Source: Typha latifolia
Taxonomy: Eukaryota; Streptophyta; Magnoliopsida; Poales; Typhaceae
DNA: 64,000 bases
Assembly: GCA_019914945.1 (NCBI GenBank)
Contig: CM034099.1
Location: forward strand, 11,545,001 to 11,609,000
Reading direction: 5' to 3'
How positions within the stretch are numbered: position 1 is the first letter of the stretch; each line of letters opens with the position of its first letter. The notes below the pieces were generated by a model that worked only from the letters and a program-made list of their open reading frames with translations, did not search any database and was not told the DNA's origin. The translations under genes were made by a program, and so were the position numbers. This document shows positions 11,631 through 25,128 of this stretch, in pieces.

Positions 11631-14325
11631 TGTAACGCCCCCCGCCCGACACAGCACGTGCACGCCCACGCACCCACACGGTACGCACGGCACACGCGAC
11701 AAGTCGGGCGGGGCCCGTCACGCATAGATACTCTCCTGTGCACATATAATCATGACATCATCAAATAAAACCTGCTAATCTATCCATGATCACATAATCC
11801 ATCGCCAAATAAATCATACTCTTAACCAAATAAACCTGTTAACATATGAATATCAAAATCCACAATAATATACACTAGACTGCTACACAATCTGGCAGGG
11901 CCCACACAGGCCACAACAAACCATCAAGATACCATTAAACAACTGATACAAGAGTACACTATGATTCGACCTATATTATACAAATCATCGTCTAATACAA
12001 AAGAGTACAAATAACAAATACTGGTACAACTCAATTTTTATATAAACCATCATCTATACCATCTCGCATCTATAGCTCACCTCATCATCACTCTAAAATA
12101 TCTTCTCAAGATATCTCAGGTCGCTATCACGTACCACAAATCTGAGGGGTTAGAAAAGAAATAAAGAGAGTCATGAGCAAAAGGCTCAGTGAATAGACCT
12201 TACCCCGAATCAGTGATGCCAAACAGAGAGTAAATCATGTACTGGATAATATGAATTAGAAAACAACATCATGTCATGAATGAGTATATGAATGCATCCT
12301 CAATAATACATAATTGAAAAGTAGATAATATGTCATACTGATAAAAGTATACAATCCTCGACAATGAATAAACAAATCTCCATGTCATATGATCATCATA
12401 ACTCTCTATCAAATATGATATATGATGCATGCTGACCATGACCATGCGATGATATCAAATGCAACCACATATGATATATATTGACCACTCAATAATAAGG
12501 TATGTTAGATAAAAATGAAATCATATGCATTTCTCAACATCACGATCATCACCAACATCTCGGTATAATATCATCGTACTAGACCACTGTGCATAGTCAA
12601 TACTCGGTACCTAGTCTCAACATCATGTCCAAAGGCTCAGAGCATACTCCGCCACCCGCAAGAGTATCTCTAATATAACCATACCCGGCCACCCGCTAGG
12701 GTATCAACATCCATCCGGACCGGGCACCCACATAGTTGATAGAAACCTCGTGAGGATAACTCGCCACATATGCCCTAGCAAATGACATGTGTCCAAATGT
12801 CTGCTGCGCACACAGACTAACGACCTCAGACGTAAGGCCAACAGGATCGCGACCATGTCGAGCGATCAATCATCCACCAAGCGCGTCCTAATCCTATCAA
12901 TCACATTTCATGCTTTCCTTCTAAATGACAAATCATATGCATATATCCAGTACGATAACAAGTCAATGCATAACAGGAATTTAGGTGGAATAGGAATCAA
13001 GAGAAAATGATGCAATGTAGTCTCCAACTGTATCATCAACACATGCATACTCATGCTAATCTATTACATGCATACTCATGCTATAGATCAACTCGGTAAA
13101 CAATCATAACAGTAGAATCATCTCTGATCATCTCTATATATATCATCAATGTACTCTTATTCCAAATCAGCATAATCGAATGCATGATAAAATATGCTCG
13201 ACTATAATCATCTCTAGATAAAATCATATAATCATGCTGGAGGCCAAAACATGCATATACACAAATATATAATATAACCTAATTTGAGAAAGGCGTCTAA
13301 GGGATAAGACTACTCACAGTCTGATAAGAAGACACGAACCACGCATCTCTCACGTCCGTCAGTCAAACATCAACTCATCGTTAGGATCCACGCGGTCTCA
13401 CATAAGGGGTTCGGGGTCTGAAATATTTAAGTGATATGATGTTAGCCGTTTATCCCATTTAGAATTCATTGGTGTAAAATATAATAAATTATTTGATTTT
13501 ATTAAATAACTTGATACACATTATATATATATAATTATGATAACCTTATTCAATTATTTGGCAATTATTACTTTTACTTAACTAGTTACTAATCATACAT
13601 ATATTAATCATTATTCATAAATACAAAAGTAATTATCTGAGCTCAGCATTTTATTGCATAGAAAATAATATATAATAATAATAAGGTGCTAGAAACACAT
13701 TGTATACTCAAATGTATTAAATATATGCATGTATAAGCATACATAAACATTAATAGAAACTTATAAAATTTAATTATTTTTAATAGAACTAACTATATAA
13801 AATATAAGATTATTATCAATATGATTACATGTATTAATCTAATAAACAGTGGCAAAACTATATATAATCATATGCAAGTACTTATAACTATAATTAATAA
13901 ATTATTATACTAATAATACTTAGCTAATACTTATGTCAGTGAGCATAAATTATCAAAATCTAGATAACTAATTTACTTGTATTTTAGAAACTAACTCATA
14001 TGATTAATATAAACAAATTAAAAATGGAGCAATCCCTTGTCACAAAGTCTTGGGCTCGAAGATCGCCGCTATAGTGCTTGGGCCGAGCCCAAAGACTATT
14101 GCGAAAAGGGAAAAAAAAAAGCGAGGAAGATGAAGAAGAAGAAAGAAGGAGAAGAAAGAAAGGAAGAAGAAGAAGAAGAGAAGAGAAGAGAAGAAAAGAG
14201 AAGAAGGGAAGAAGGAGGAGGGAGGTGCGGACCCGGGCCGGCGGGGAGGGCACCGGCAGCTGGTGGCCAGCCAGCTGCCGGCGGCTCGGCTCCGACGGGC
14301 CCGAGCCCAAGGTAAGAAAAAAAAT

Positions 14326-14398
<73 letters not shown>

Positions 14399-14743
14399 AG
14401 AGAGAAGAAGAGAGAGGAGGAGAAAGAGCTCACCGGCGCTCGTGGAGGTGGCGGCGGCGGCGATAGTCCGGCCTCGGCGAGAGAGAGAGAGAGAGAGAGA
14501 TTTAAAGAGAGAGATTTAAAGAGAGAGAGGGAAGGTGGTGGGAGGTTGGCGGTAGCTGCGGCGGCGCTGGGCCCACCGCTGCTAGACGGCCGCAGCCGGT
14601 TGGCTGCGGCGACGCGAGGGGGGGTGCGTGGCACCTCTCCCATGCAGCCCCACTGCATGGGCACGAGGCCGGTCACACTATGGCCGGCCACGTCGTGCCC
14701 ATGCAAAATTAATTTTTTTTTTATTTGGGATTGGGTTGTTACA
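11631..14743 (-). repeat. Full 5' LTR of the L1 element, 3.1 kb
   Basis: On the minus strand it runs from TGTAACAACCC to GGGGCGTTACA. Read from low to high coordinates it has a GC-rich end (11631-11720), a 1.7 kb body, an AT-rich stretch (13440-14030), a hairpin-like inverted repeat (14070-14100), a GA tract (14100-14520) and a GC-rich block (14530-14700). No gene is present; the long arginine/glutamate or serine/leucine frames are GA-tract artefacts. Confidence 0.8.
14100..14530. repeat. GA-rich low-complexity tract
   Basis: Almost pure purine on the plus strand, with (GA)n and GAAGAA runs, broken only by a GC-rich piece at about 14225-14310. Confidence 0.9.
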
Positions 14744-15322
14744 AATATAACCTAATTTGATAAAGGCGTCTAGGGGATAAGACTACTCACTGTCTGATCA
14801 GAAAATATGAACCACGCATCTCTCACGTCCGTTAGTCAAACATCAACTCATCGTTAGGGTCCACAAGGTCTCACATAAGAAGGTTCGGGGTCTGAAAATA
14901 TTTAAGTACCATAAAGTTAGTGGTTTATCTAATTAGTTAAGTAAAATATAACTGTTTATTAGGTTTAGAATCACTTCTCTTTTATTTTTTGATTACATAA
15001 CTAGGCCACAGAATAATCATATATAATAAATTAATAGAATTACTTAAAATATATATGATGAGGGCATTAGAATATAAATCTAATAATTATAATTCACAAA
15101 TCTATCTATTACTCTAATAGACATATAAATAAATAAATATAAGTATTACCTATATTTATACTAATTAATCATTAAGTATAAAAATTATAATTAATAAAAT
15201 TATATTGTAGAATATATAATATTTTAAAGTCTAAATAATCTATTTGCATTAATTAAGAAGGAAAATACCTAAATAAATAACATAAATAAATAAATAATTA
15301 ATTAATTAATTAATTCTGCCAT

Positions 15323-15347
15323 CAGTGCTGGGCTCGGCCCAGCACTG
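15323..15347. other. Perfect hairpin in L1 LTR
   Basis: Two 11-base arms, CAGTGCTGGGC and GCCCAGCACTG, flank a TCG loop. Related versions occur at 14077-14100, 17670-17697, 25094-25118 and 25129-25151, each just before a GA tract. Confidence 0.8.
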
Positions 15348-15354
15348 TCCAAAA

Positions 15355-15575
15355 AGAAGGAGAAGAAGCCGAGGAAAAAGAAGAAAAAGAAAGAAAGAAA
15401 GAAAAAAAGAAAGAAGAAGAACAAGAGGAAGAGAAGAAAGAGAAAAGGTGAGGGAGGGGGTTGCGGACCCAGGCCGGCGGGGAGGGCACCAGCCGCTGGT
15501 GGCCATCCAACGGCGGGCCTCTCGCTGGTGGCTCGGCTCCGACGAGTCCGAGCCCAAGGGCAAGAGAAAGAGAGC

Positions 15576-15639
<64 letters not shown>

Positions 15640-15860
15640 AAGAGAGAGGCTTACCCCGCTAGCGGCAGGCCGGCGGCGACACGAGGGAAAAGAGAGAGAA
15701 AGTTATAGAGAGAGAGAGAAAAGAAGAGAGAATGAGAAAGAGCTCACCGGCGCTCGCGGAGGTGGCGGTAGTGGTTTCCAAGGACAGCGGCAATAGGTCG
15801 ACCTCAACGAGAGAGAGAGAGAGAGTGAGAGAAAGAGAGATATAGAGGGAGAAAGAGAGG
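15355..15860. repeat. GA-rich low-complexity tract
   Basis: GAAGAA and AAGAAAGAAAG runs lead into an uninterrupted (GA)n of about 70 bases near 15570-15640. Frames through it encode only arginine/glutamate or serine/leucine repeats. Confidence 0.9.
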
Positions 15861-16053
15861 CGGTGGGAAGGGAGACCTCGGCGGCGGCGGCGGGGCCCAC
15901 CACGCCAACTGGCCTGGCCAGGTTGGCCGGGCCGGCGCCTGGGTGCATGGTGCGCTACCCTCCTGCCACTGCATGGCACGAGGCCGGCCACAGCATGGCC
16001 GGCCACGTCGTGCCATGCAATAGAAACTTTTTTTTTAAGGTTGGGTTGTTACA

Positions 16054-16559
16054 CAACTAGCCTCTACCACCTCGTCCACCATCTCCTCCATGCCTCCACC
16101 AACCAAGTCATCAGCCACTACCATCGACCTATTATCGTTGGCCAACCCATCCACTCCACCAACTCCACCACCGCTACCTTCTACCACCGTCCTCTCCATC
16201 ACCACCATTCTTACCGCTCAGGTTAGAAACGTATCATCACATTGTTGCATCAAACCCTTCACCAAATCACTTTAGCCTTCTCCACGGATTCCACCACCAA
16301 CTCTGCAATCCCAGATTAGATCCAAATTGGATCCATATTGAATGCAAATCTGAATACCAAAACAGAGATAGGAAACTTATAAAGTAAATCCATCCAGTTT
16401 CATAATTTTCTCATATCATACAAATATTTTGTGTATATCCTTCTAAGATTACATAGGTTAATATTTTTGCAACTAACCTAGATCTATCCTTTGAGTCCGG
16501 GTCCATATCACCCTCGCAAATAGCGAGCAATATATCTGATATCCCCATTCTTCCTAAAC
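16054..16559. other. Unassigned segment between LTR copies
   Basis: The first 200 bases are C-rich with many CCACC/CATC triplets; the rest is AT-rich. Frames are at most 61 codons. It does not match the L1 LTR, and I cannot name a source. Confidence 0.4.
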
Positions 16560-17386
16560 AACTATCATGTTTATGATTTCCTTCTAAATGATAGATTATA
16601 TATATATTTACCTAGTACTATAACAAATCAAGCAATTCAGGAATTTAAGTGGTAGAAAGTCCAAGAAAAATATAATGCAATGCATTCTCCAAATATATAT
16701 CCATCATTTACATACTAATGCTAGAGATTAACTCAACAAATAAAATATAAATAATATATCCATCTCTAATCATTTTTATGTTATATGGATACACATGCTC
16801 GAAATTAACCTAACAAATGAATGATAAATAATATGCTCATATTTAATTATCTCTATGTAGTACCATATAAGCTGCTGGAAGCTAAAGGAAATATGTATAT
16901 ATAAATTTAATATATCCTAATTTAGAAAAGTTGTCTAGGAGTTAAACTACTCACCATATGATTATAGAATATTTAAGGCACGTATTTCTCATGTCTCTCA
17001 ACGAAATATTAACTAACAGTGTCTCAAATAAAGGGTTTGAAATATAAAAATATTTAGGTAGTATGAAATTAGTCATTTATTAAATAACTAAATTTATAAT
17101 TTATATTTAATTATGATAACATTACTATGTTATTACTACAAACTATATTTATTTATTAAGAACCCTAGTTTGCTAATTATAGAGTATAGTTAATCTCTTT
17201 TTATATGAACATACAATGTTTAAATATATATAATTATCAAAATTATAAGTATATACAAAATCTAATTAACTATTTTGTTATTCTTATTCTTGACTAATTA
17301 GAAATTACATATAAAAAGTGTTTACTTAATCATGTAAAGTAATAAATAAGTAAGCCTACTATTTTATTGCAAACAATAAGTTGCTA

Positions 17387-17388
<2 letters not shown>

Positions 17389-17434
<46 letters not shown>
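17389..17434. repeat. (AT)n microsatellite
   Basis: About 46 bases of uninterrupted AT dinucleotides inside the AT-rich part of an L1 LTR. Confidence 0.95.
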
Positions 17435-17442
<8 letters not shown>

Positions 17443-17699
17443 CAGATTATAAGTAATAAAATAGACTATGTATTAATATACAATATATATAATTTATAGA
17501 TATATGTGTGTGCAAATATTTATAATTATAGTTAATTATAATTATACTAATTACTCTTATATATTCTCAAAACAATTAACTATCTAAAAATAATCTAAAT
17601 TAGCCAAGGAAAATCAAATGAATAATTAGCAGAAAAAGAAAGAAAAGAAAACCAAGTAGAAAAAGGCTTGCTACAGTGCTAGGCTCGGCCCAACATTGT

Positions 17700-17965
17700 T
17701 GTACTAGAGGGAGAAGCAGATTGAAGAAGAAGAAGAAGAAAAGGAAGAAGAAGAGAAGAAGAAAGAGACGAGAATGCTGGGTCAGCGAGGAGAGGTTTGG
17801 GATGAACCCAAGTCCGAGAGGGAGAAAAAGAGAGAGGAGGGAAGAGAGAGAGAGTTCATTAGCGTCGCTTCCTGGCGGCAATTCAAGATGGTCGAAGGTG
17901 TTACCATCAGCAGTAGAGGGAGTTTTGAGAGGGAGGTGGAGGAGAGAGAGAGGGGGGGTTGCAAC
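17700..17965. repeat. GA-rich low-complexity tract
   Basis: Purine-rich on the plus strand with GAAGAA and GAGAGA runs. It corresponds to the GA tracts of the other L1 copies. Confidence 0.88.
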
Positions 17966-18091
17966 GATGTCGGTGGGGCCTGCCATGCCTATTGTTAAGT
18001 CGGTGGCTGGGGGCATGTGGCATCCTCACATAAGTTTAGTATGGTCGACCACATCGCGTGATGCAATTTTTTTTAAGGCTAAGTTGTTACA

Positions 18092-19290
18092 CTATTCAAG
18101 TTGGATGAGAGTTGTGATGATCTGATATGGTGTTTTGCAAAGCAAGGAAAGTTGATAGTATCCCTCTATATTATTGTCTTTTACAATCATCTAACTTATC
18201 CTATTCTCAAGATCAACTATTAGGGTGGAATAATTTTTGAAGGATACCTCGTGGACTACGTATAAAGCAATTCTTATGGCATTTTTTCTAGGACAAAGTA
18301 CCTACTGCTGATTCTATATGGGCTGGGTTTGCCACTTCAAACCATATGTGTCAACGTTGTCATGTTGCTCTAAAGACCCTGAATCATCTATATTTTCATT
18401 GTGCTTTTGCTAAGGAAGTGCGGAATTAGGTTATCTTAAGAAGCTGTTCATGATGATATATTGCTGATCTAGCCCACCTTATCAATTGGCAAGCTAAGGA
18501 ATTCTAGATATCTTGGGGTTTGGATAAAAAGCTTACTTTAGCTCGGCAAGTCTTGTAAGAAAGAATTTGGTGCTATGGTATATAATCAAACAAATGCGGT
18601 TTTTTCTTGACATTCGAGTGCAGCGTGGATTGGCTTGTGTGCATTTTATATTGTTTGGTGGCTTTGGTAGGAATGATGCTTATTTGATGCATGGTTGGAC
18701 AACTTGCTCAGTAGAAGATCTAGCTAATCTTATCAATTGGCAAGCTAAGGATTCTAGATATCTTGGGGTTTGGATAAAAAGATTGCTTCAACTCAGCAAG
18801 CCTTGAAGAAAGAATTTGGTGCTATGGTGTATAATCAAACAAATGTGATTTTTTCTTGACATTTGGGTGCAGCACGAATTGGCTTTTATATGTCTATATC
18901 TTTAGATGATTTGCTTTGGTCCTCGTAGGATTCTGTTTCAGTAGACTCGGTTTGTGAAGCTGAAATCAAGTCAATCTTACGTGCTGTCCGGGAAGCAACA
19001 AGATAGGGTTTAAAACTTGATATTACTATTGAAACTGATGCTAAGGATGTAGTGACTATACTGAACGGGAATATGACTTAACCTTCTAATATAGAGCAGC
19101 TAATAAAGGAGATTTGGTGAGAGTTTATTAAGTTCAGGCATTTGTCCTTTTCTTTTATTAATAGATTTTCAAATTCTATTGCTGAGAATTTAGCTATGTT
19201 TGCTCTATTGTCAAGCTTTGGTATTATGTTATCATAATCTTGGCTTGGGCTGACCCCAAATTTTATTCCTAGCCTTTTAGCTCAACTTCT
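18092..19290 (+). pseudogene. LINE (L1-type non-LTR) fragment: zinc-binding and RNase H parts
   Basis: The frame near 18292-18430 gives a reverse-transcriptase zinc-binding motif: DKVPTADSIW, then CQRC, then LNHLYFHCAFAKEV. This is the zf-RVT pattern found after the RT of plant LINEs. From about 18925 to 19215 a second part matches the RNase H-like domain of the same proteins (EAEIKSILRAVREATR, ITIETDAKDVV, then FSNSIAENLA). Several stops interrupt it. Between these parts, a segment reading ANLINWQAK...LGVWIK occurs twice (about 18470-18540 and 18720-18785), an internal duplication. The 5' portion with endonuclease and RT is absent, as in 5'-truncated LINE copies. Confidence 0.75.
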
Positions 19291-19466
19291 CACAATTTTT
19301 TTTTTCAAATTGGATTTATATTAAATAGTTAGATGTTATAAATACCAAACCTTTTTACTTTTTATTAGTAGGATAAAATAATTAATTGGATGGACTTAAT
19401 AAATAGCATAAGTATCCTAAAGTAAGCACAAAAATAAAAAAAAATAAAAATATATAAAAAGAAAAA

Positions 19467-20046
19467 GGGTTTTTACATAATTGCCACTGAAAATTTTTTA
19501 AAATGTCATAATTGCCACTGAAAATTTTTAAAAATGTCATAATTGTCATTACATTTTATTAAATATTATAATTACCACTATTTTTTGACTTTTTGAGAAG
19601 TACCATTATAAATAGTTTTTAATGACATATTAACATATTAAAGTTAATAATCATATCAAAAACCGAACTTGAAGTTTACATTATAAAATATATATCATGA
19701 TTTTTGTCTCATTAGAAGATACTTTTCGTCGTATTATAATACTAAAAAATATCAGATAGCTTTTAAACTATTTAAAATAATTTATATATGAGTAAAATAA
19801 TATTTTTTAAATTTAACGTTAGTCTTAATTATGATTAGTTAGATTTAGCTAATTAAATATCAATTTTGAAATAGCACAATAACTTTGATCACGACTATGA
19901 TTTTTTGAAGAATATAGTGATCATTAGGATGTTTTAAAAGATTTTAGTTGTAATTATGTAAAAAAAGAAAATGTATTCTAACAATTTTGACATTTCAAAA
20001 AAAATGTAGTGGCAATAATAATATGGGTTATTAGCACCGAAAACCC
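19467..20046. mobile_element. Candidate small inverted-repeat element (MITE-like)
   Basis: The left end, GGGTTTTTACATAATTGCC, and the right end read in reverse, starting GGGTTTTCGGTGC and later TATTGCCACTACATTTT, are imperfect inverted copies. Both include ATTGCCACT followed by AAATGTCA-type blocks. The interior is AT-rich with no gene. The left arm itself carries a duplicated unit of about 30 bases. Class unknown; target duplication not confirmed. Confidence 0.45.
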
Positions 20047-20070
20047 ACTTAGTTTTCCATTTGGCAAGTT

Positions 20071-21861
20071 AGGACGGGCGGAGCCACCACGCACAAATAC
20101 ACCCTTATGCTCACATAATCTATCTTAGAGAATAAATCATACTGTCAACCAAATAAACATGTAACATATCCATATCTAAAACCACAACAACCATACTAGA
20201 CAACTACATAATCTAGCATAGCCCACACAGGCTACGACAAACCATCAAAATATAACTAAAACAACTAATACATGAATACACTATAATCTGACCTGTATTA
20301 TACAAATCATCGTCTATATAATGGAGCACAAATATCAAATAATGGTACAACTCAATATCTAGATAAACTATCTTTTATACTATCTCACCTCTATAGCTCA
20401 CATTATTTTTGCTCTAAAATATCTTCTCAAGATATCTCAAGTTGCTATCACGTACCATGATATCTTGGGGGGATTAGAAAAGAAATAAAGAGAGTCATGA
20501 GCAAAAGACTCAATAAATAGACCTTTCCCAAAATCAGTGATGCCAAACAGACAGTAAATCATGTACTGGATAATATGAATAAGAACGAAGCATGATGTTA
20601 TGTATAAGCATGTATATGTGTATCATCGATAACCTATATATAAAAAAATCAATTCTCATGAATGAACATATCATGTCCTCAACCAAAAATATATCTCATG
20701 ATGAAATTATAATATAACATCATCCAATATAACAATATATGAAGTATAACAATCATGATCCAGTGAGAATAGTCATATTAATATCGATGCATGATGCATG
20801 CCAACTACTCGATATCATATATGTCAGTGTTAGATATAATTCACATATTTCTTACTATCACAGTCATCCGTTTCAACTCTGAATGTCATTCACCATACTG
20901 GACTATGGTACTCGGCCCCAAATTCAATACACATCATGCCATAAGTTCAGAGCATACCCATTCATACGCTAAAAGCTAGTATCTTTGGAGATAAATCATA
21001 CCCTGCCATACGCTAAGAGTATCTCAGAAGATAATCATACTCTACTATATGCTAAAGGTATCTTAGTAAATAATCATACCCTGCCATATGCTAAGGGTAT
21101 ATCAATGATAGTTGTACCCTATCATACGCTAAGAATACAACCATCAGTCATCACCATATTCTATCATACGCTAAGAGTATGTCTAGTACCAGTCCGGACT
21201 AGATACCATTCTAGCCATCAACGGATCATGATAGATCATATGCATATATTTAGTACTATAACGGATCATACAACTCAGGAATTTAGGTGGTAAAAAAACT
21301 AAGAGAAAGATGACGCAATACAAACTCCAACCATGTATCTAACGCATGCATACTCCTGTAAGAGATCATCGCGACATAAAATTATAATAATATAGTCATC
21401 TCCAATCATCTCTATATATCACCAATGCACTCATATCCTAGATCAACCTAATTAAATGCATGATAAAATATGCTCGACTCAAATCATCTCTAGATAATTA
21501 TATAATTATGCTTGAGGCCAAAACATGCATATACATAATTATATAATATATCCTAATTTGAGAAATGTGTCTAGCAAGATCCACGGGGTCTGATCAAAAG
21601 ACATGAGCCAAGAAAGGGATAAGACTACTCACAGTCTGATCAAAAGACATGAACCATGTATCCCTCGCATCCATCAATTGAGAGTCAACTCATCGCTAGT
21701 AAGATCCACGGGGTCTCAAATAAGGAGTTTGGGATCTGAAAATATTTAAGTAATATGATATTAGCCATTTATCCCATTTAGAATTCATTGGTGTAAAATA
21801 TAATAAATTATTAGATTTTATTAAATAATTGGGTTTACATTATATATATATATATGATAAC
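20071..21861 (-). repeat. Partial L1 LTR with internal minisatellite
   Basis: It starts at GGACGGGCGGAGCCAC, which matches 21931-21950, and follows the LTR body to the AT-rich part at 21840. The GA and GC-rich outer segment is missing; the next LTR copy begins at 21862. This may be an older copy disrupted by its neighbour. Confidence 0.72.
20950..21190. repeat. Minisatellite inside L1 LTR
   Basis: A unit of roughly 39-44 bases containing CATACGCTAAGAGTAT occurs about six times. The equivalent region of the copy at 12640-12710 has only two such units, so it expanded here. Confidence 0.75.
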
Positions 21862-23639
21862 TGTAACGCCCCCGCCCGGCACGGGCACGTGCATGCCCAC
21901 GTGCCCACATGGACACGCGGCGCACATGACAGGACGGGCGGGGCCAGTCATGCACAAATACTCTCCTATACACATACAATCATGACATCATTAAATACTA
22001 CCTACTAACATATCCATGATCACATAACCTATCACCAATTAAATCATATTACTAACCAAATAAATATGTTAACATATGAATATCCCATTCCACATTAAAC
22101 TACAACATAATCTGGCAGGACCCACACAGGCCACAACAAACCATCAAGATACAACAAAAATGACTAATATAAGAATACACTATGATTCGACCTGTATTAT
22201 ACAATTCATCGTCTAATACAATAGAGTACAAATATCAACTACTAATACAACTCAATTTCCTATATAAATTATCATCTATACCGTCTCGCATCTATAGCTC
22301 ACCTTATCATCGCTCTAAAATATCTTCTCAAGATATCTCAAGTCGCTATCACATACCACGTATCTGAGGGGGGTTAGAAAAGAAATAAAGAGAGTCATGA
22401 GCAAAAGGCTCAATGAAGAAACCTTACCTCGAATCATTGATGTCAAACATAGAGTAAATCATGTACTGGAATAATATGAATCGAAAGAGCATCATGTCAT
22501 GAATGAGTATATGAATGTTCCTCAATAATACATAAATGAAAAATAGATAACATGTCATGTCATAACTGATAAAATATATAATCCTCGATAATGTATAAAT
22601 AAATCTCCATGTCATATAATCCTCATAACTCTCTCTCTCAAATATATAATCCTCGACAATGTATAAATAAATCTCTAATCATCTCTATTTATCATCATCA
22701 TACTCATATCCAAGATCAGCTTAATTCTATGCATGATAAAAATATGCTCGATTATAATCATCTCTAGATAAAATCATATAATCATGCTGGAGGCCAGAAC
22801 ATACATGTACATAATATATAATATAACATAATTTGAGAAAGTCGTCTAGGGGATAAGACTACTCACATCTTATCAGAAGACTCAACACACGTATCTCTCG
22901 GGTCCATCAATCAACCGCCACTCAACGCTGGTGAAATCCTCGGGGTCTCAAATAAGGGGGTTCAGAGTCTGAAAATGTTTAAGTAACATAAAGTTAGTTG
23001 TTTATCTGATTATAATTCGTTCGAGTAAAATATGATATTTTATTAGGTTTAATATTGATTAGATTTATAGGATAAATTTAATTGTGGCAATATTAATATG
23101 CTATTTATATTTATTTAATAAAATCCTAATTTGATAATTATAGAAAATAAGTATATAGTAATTTATCTCCTTTTTATAAATAACCAAGACGACTATATAT
23201 ATGATTTAGTAAAAATATAATTATAGAATAATATTATTACTAGTTATTTTGTAATGCTTACTCTTATTTAACTATTCCTAGATTATGCATAAAATAATCA
23301 TTATCCTATTATACAAAAATAATCTGCAATTCTAGTATTCCATTTTATACAAACTATTAGACAATACTAACATACTAAAAATAGACATATATAATATAAG
23401 TTAAATATAAATATAAGACTACATATATTCACTAATAAATAATAACTAAAACACTAAATAAATTTATAGGTAATATTTATAATTGTAATTAATAAATTAT
23501 TATACTAAAATGCTTAGTAAAATTATATTAGTTATAAATTATCAAAATAATTAATTACCTAAATAGACTATATTACTTATCATTAGGAAGTAATTATATA
23601 AAATAATAATAATAATAGTCCTCTTCCAACACTGTCTGC

Positions 23640-24290
23640 TACACAACAAGAGGAGGAGGAGGGCCAAGAATGGAGAAGAAGAAGAGAGGAAGAAGAAGAG
23701 AAAGAAAGAAAGAAGAAAGAAGAAGAAGAAGAAGAAGAAGAGAAGGAGAAGGAAGGGAGGCTCACCTAGGCTGCGGCGGTGGCGGCGACTGGCGTTGATA
23801 GAGAGAGAGAGGAGGGTAAGAGAGAAAGAGAAGGTGGTGCGGCGGCGACGACGGCGACAATGAGAAGCTGTCGGCGAGGAGAGAAAACGAGCGGTGCTAG
23901 AGAGAGAGAAAGAGAGGAGGGTAGAGAGAGAACGAGGGAGTTAGAGAGAGAGAAGGTGGTGAGAAAGGGAGAGGTGATAGAGAGAGAGAAAGAGAGGAAG
24001 GTAAGAGAGAGAATGAGGGAGTTAGAGAAAGAGAAGGTGGTGCGGCGGCGGTAGGCCGACGTTGGCAAGGGAAGGAGAGAAAGAGAGAGCTCGAGAGAGA
24101 GAGAGATCGAAAGAGAGATATTTAGAGGGAGAAAGAGAGAGGCGGTGAGGCTGGTGCTGTGGCGGTGACGGCAGCGACGGCGGTGGTAAACCGGCGTCGG
24201 CAAGAAAATATGTGAGAAGAGAGAGAGAGAGAGAGAATATGTGAGAGAGAGAGAGAGGGAAGGCGGTGGAGGAGGGGGAAGGGCGGTGGA
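23640..24290. repeat. GA-rich low-complexity tract
   Basis: (GA)n, GAAGAA and short GGCGGCGG pieces alternate for about 650 bases, the longest such tract in the window. Confidence 0.88.
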
Positions 24291-25128
24291 GGAGGGGGAA
24301 GGGCGGCGGCGGCGACGGCGGGGCCCGCCGCAGCTAGCTGGTCCGGCCCGGTTGGTCGGGCCGGCGGTTGTGGGCGCACGTGGCGCCCCTAACACGCGCC
24401 CACATTGCATGGCACGAGCTCGTGCCATGCAACACCAATATATATATATATTTTTTATTTCTTTATTTTTGACTTTTTTTATTTATACATTATTATTATT
24501 TATTATATTAATTATTTTTATTATTATTATTTTTTATTTTTTTTATTTTTATTTTGTTATTACAATAACCTTGTTCTAATTATATATTAGGCATATAATA
24601 ATTAATCTCTTTAAGCATGAAAGAATTAGATATACAATAATATAATTAAAAATACATGTAAATACAATAACTAAGTATAACTCAATTATTTTGAAATTAC
24701 TACTCTTACTAACTAATCACTAGTTATACATAAAATAATTATTATCCGTTTATATAAAAATAATTATCATAGCCTATTATTTCATTTTATATAAAATAGT
24801 ATATAATAATAAAATGCTGAAATAGTTATATACAATTTAAACATGAATATTAGATTATTATCAATATATCTATATATAGTAATCTAATAACAATGTATAA
24901 TTATAGCTATATTTATATACAGATACTAATAATTATAATTAATCAGTTATTATACTAATTATACTTATCTAAAATTATATATGTGAGTGTAAATTATCAA
25001 AATAATTAATTATCTAAATAAACTAATTTACCTAATATTAGAAAATAATTATATAATTAATAGAAAAGAAATAATAATAATAATCCTCTTTGCTATAGTG
25101 CTAGGCTCGGCCCAACACTATCTACTAT

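Larger units (their letters stand above)
7984..14743 (-). mobile_element. Non-autonomous LTR element of family L1 (LARD-like)
   Basis: On the minus strand the order is a 5' LTR (14743-11631), an initiator tRNA-Met primer site, a non-coding AT-rich interior of about 3.1 kb, a polypurine tract and a 3' LTR (8495-7984). The interior has no open frame above background, as in large retrotransposon derivatives (LARDs) that borrow proteins from other elements. The alternative is a very old Ty3 element whose genes have decayed beyond reading. The two LTRs differ greatly in length. No matching target duplication is visible. Confidence 0.75.
14744..16053 (-). repeat. Extra copy of the outer L1 LTR segment
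   Basis: It begins with a sequence matching 13264-13430, continues with AT-rich DNA, a hairpin (15323-15347), a GA tract (15355-15860) and a GC-rich block, and ends with the same TTGGGTTGTTACA as the adjacent LTR. It therefore repeats the outer 1.3-1.5 kb of the LTR in tandem, without the inner body. Confidence 0.75.
16560..18091 (-). repeat. Diverged partial L1 LTR
   Basis: Order and short matches follow the other copies: TTTCCTTCTAAATGA near 16580, the CCTAATTT...GTCTAGG block near 16916, AT-rich DNA, a hairpin-like GTGCTAGGCTCGGCCCAACA (17673-17692), a GA tract and a final GTTGTTACA (18083-18091). It is clearly older than the copies at 11631 and 21862. Confidence 0.7.

Noticed and set aside
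14078..14755. Long arginine/glutamate-rich frames, and serine/leucine-rich frames on the other strand, here and at 15300-16000, 17600-18100, 23600-24430 and 25150-25600
   Set aside because: They are translations of GA tracts and adjacent GC-rich LTR sequence. Several frames are open at once, and none has a domain.
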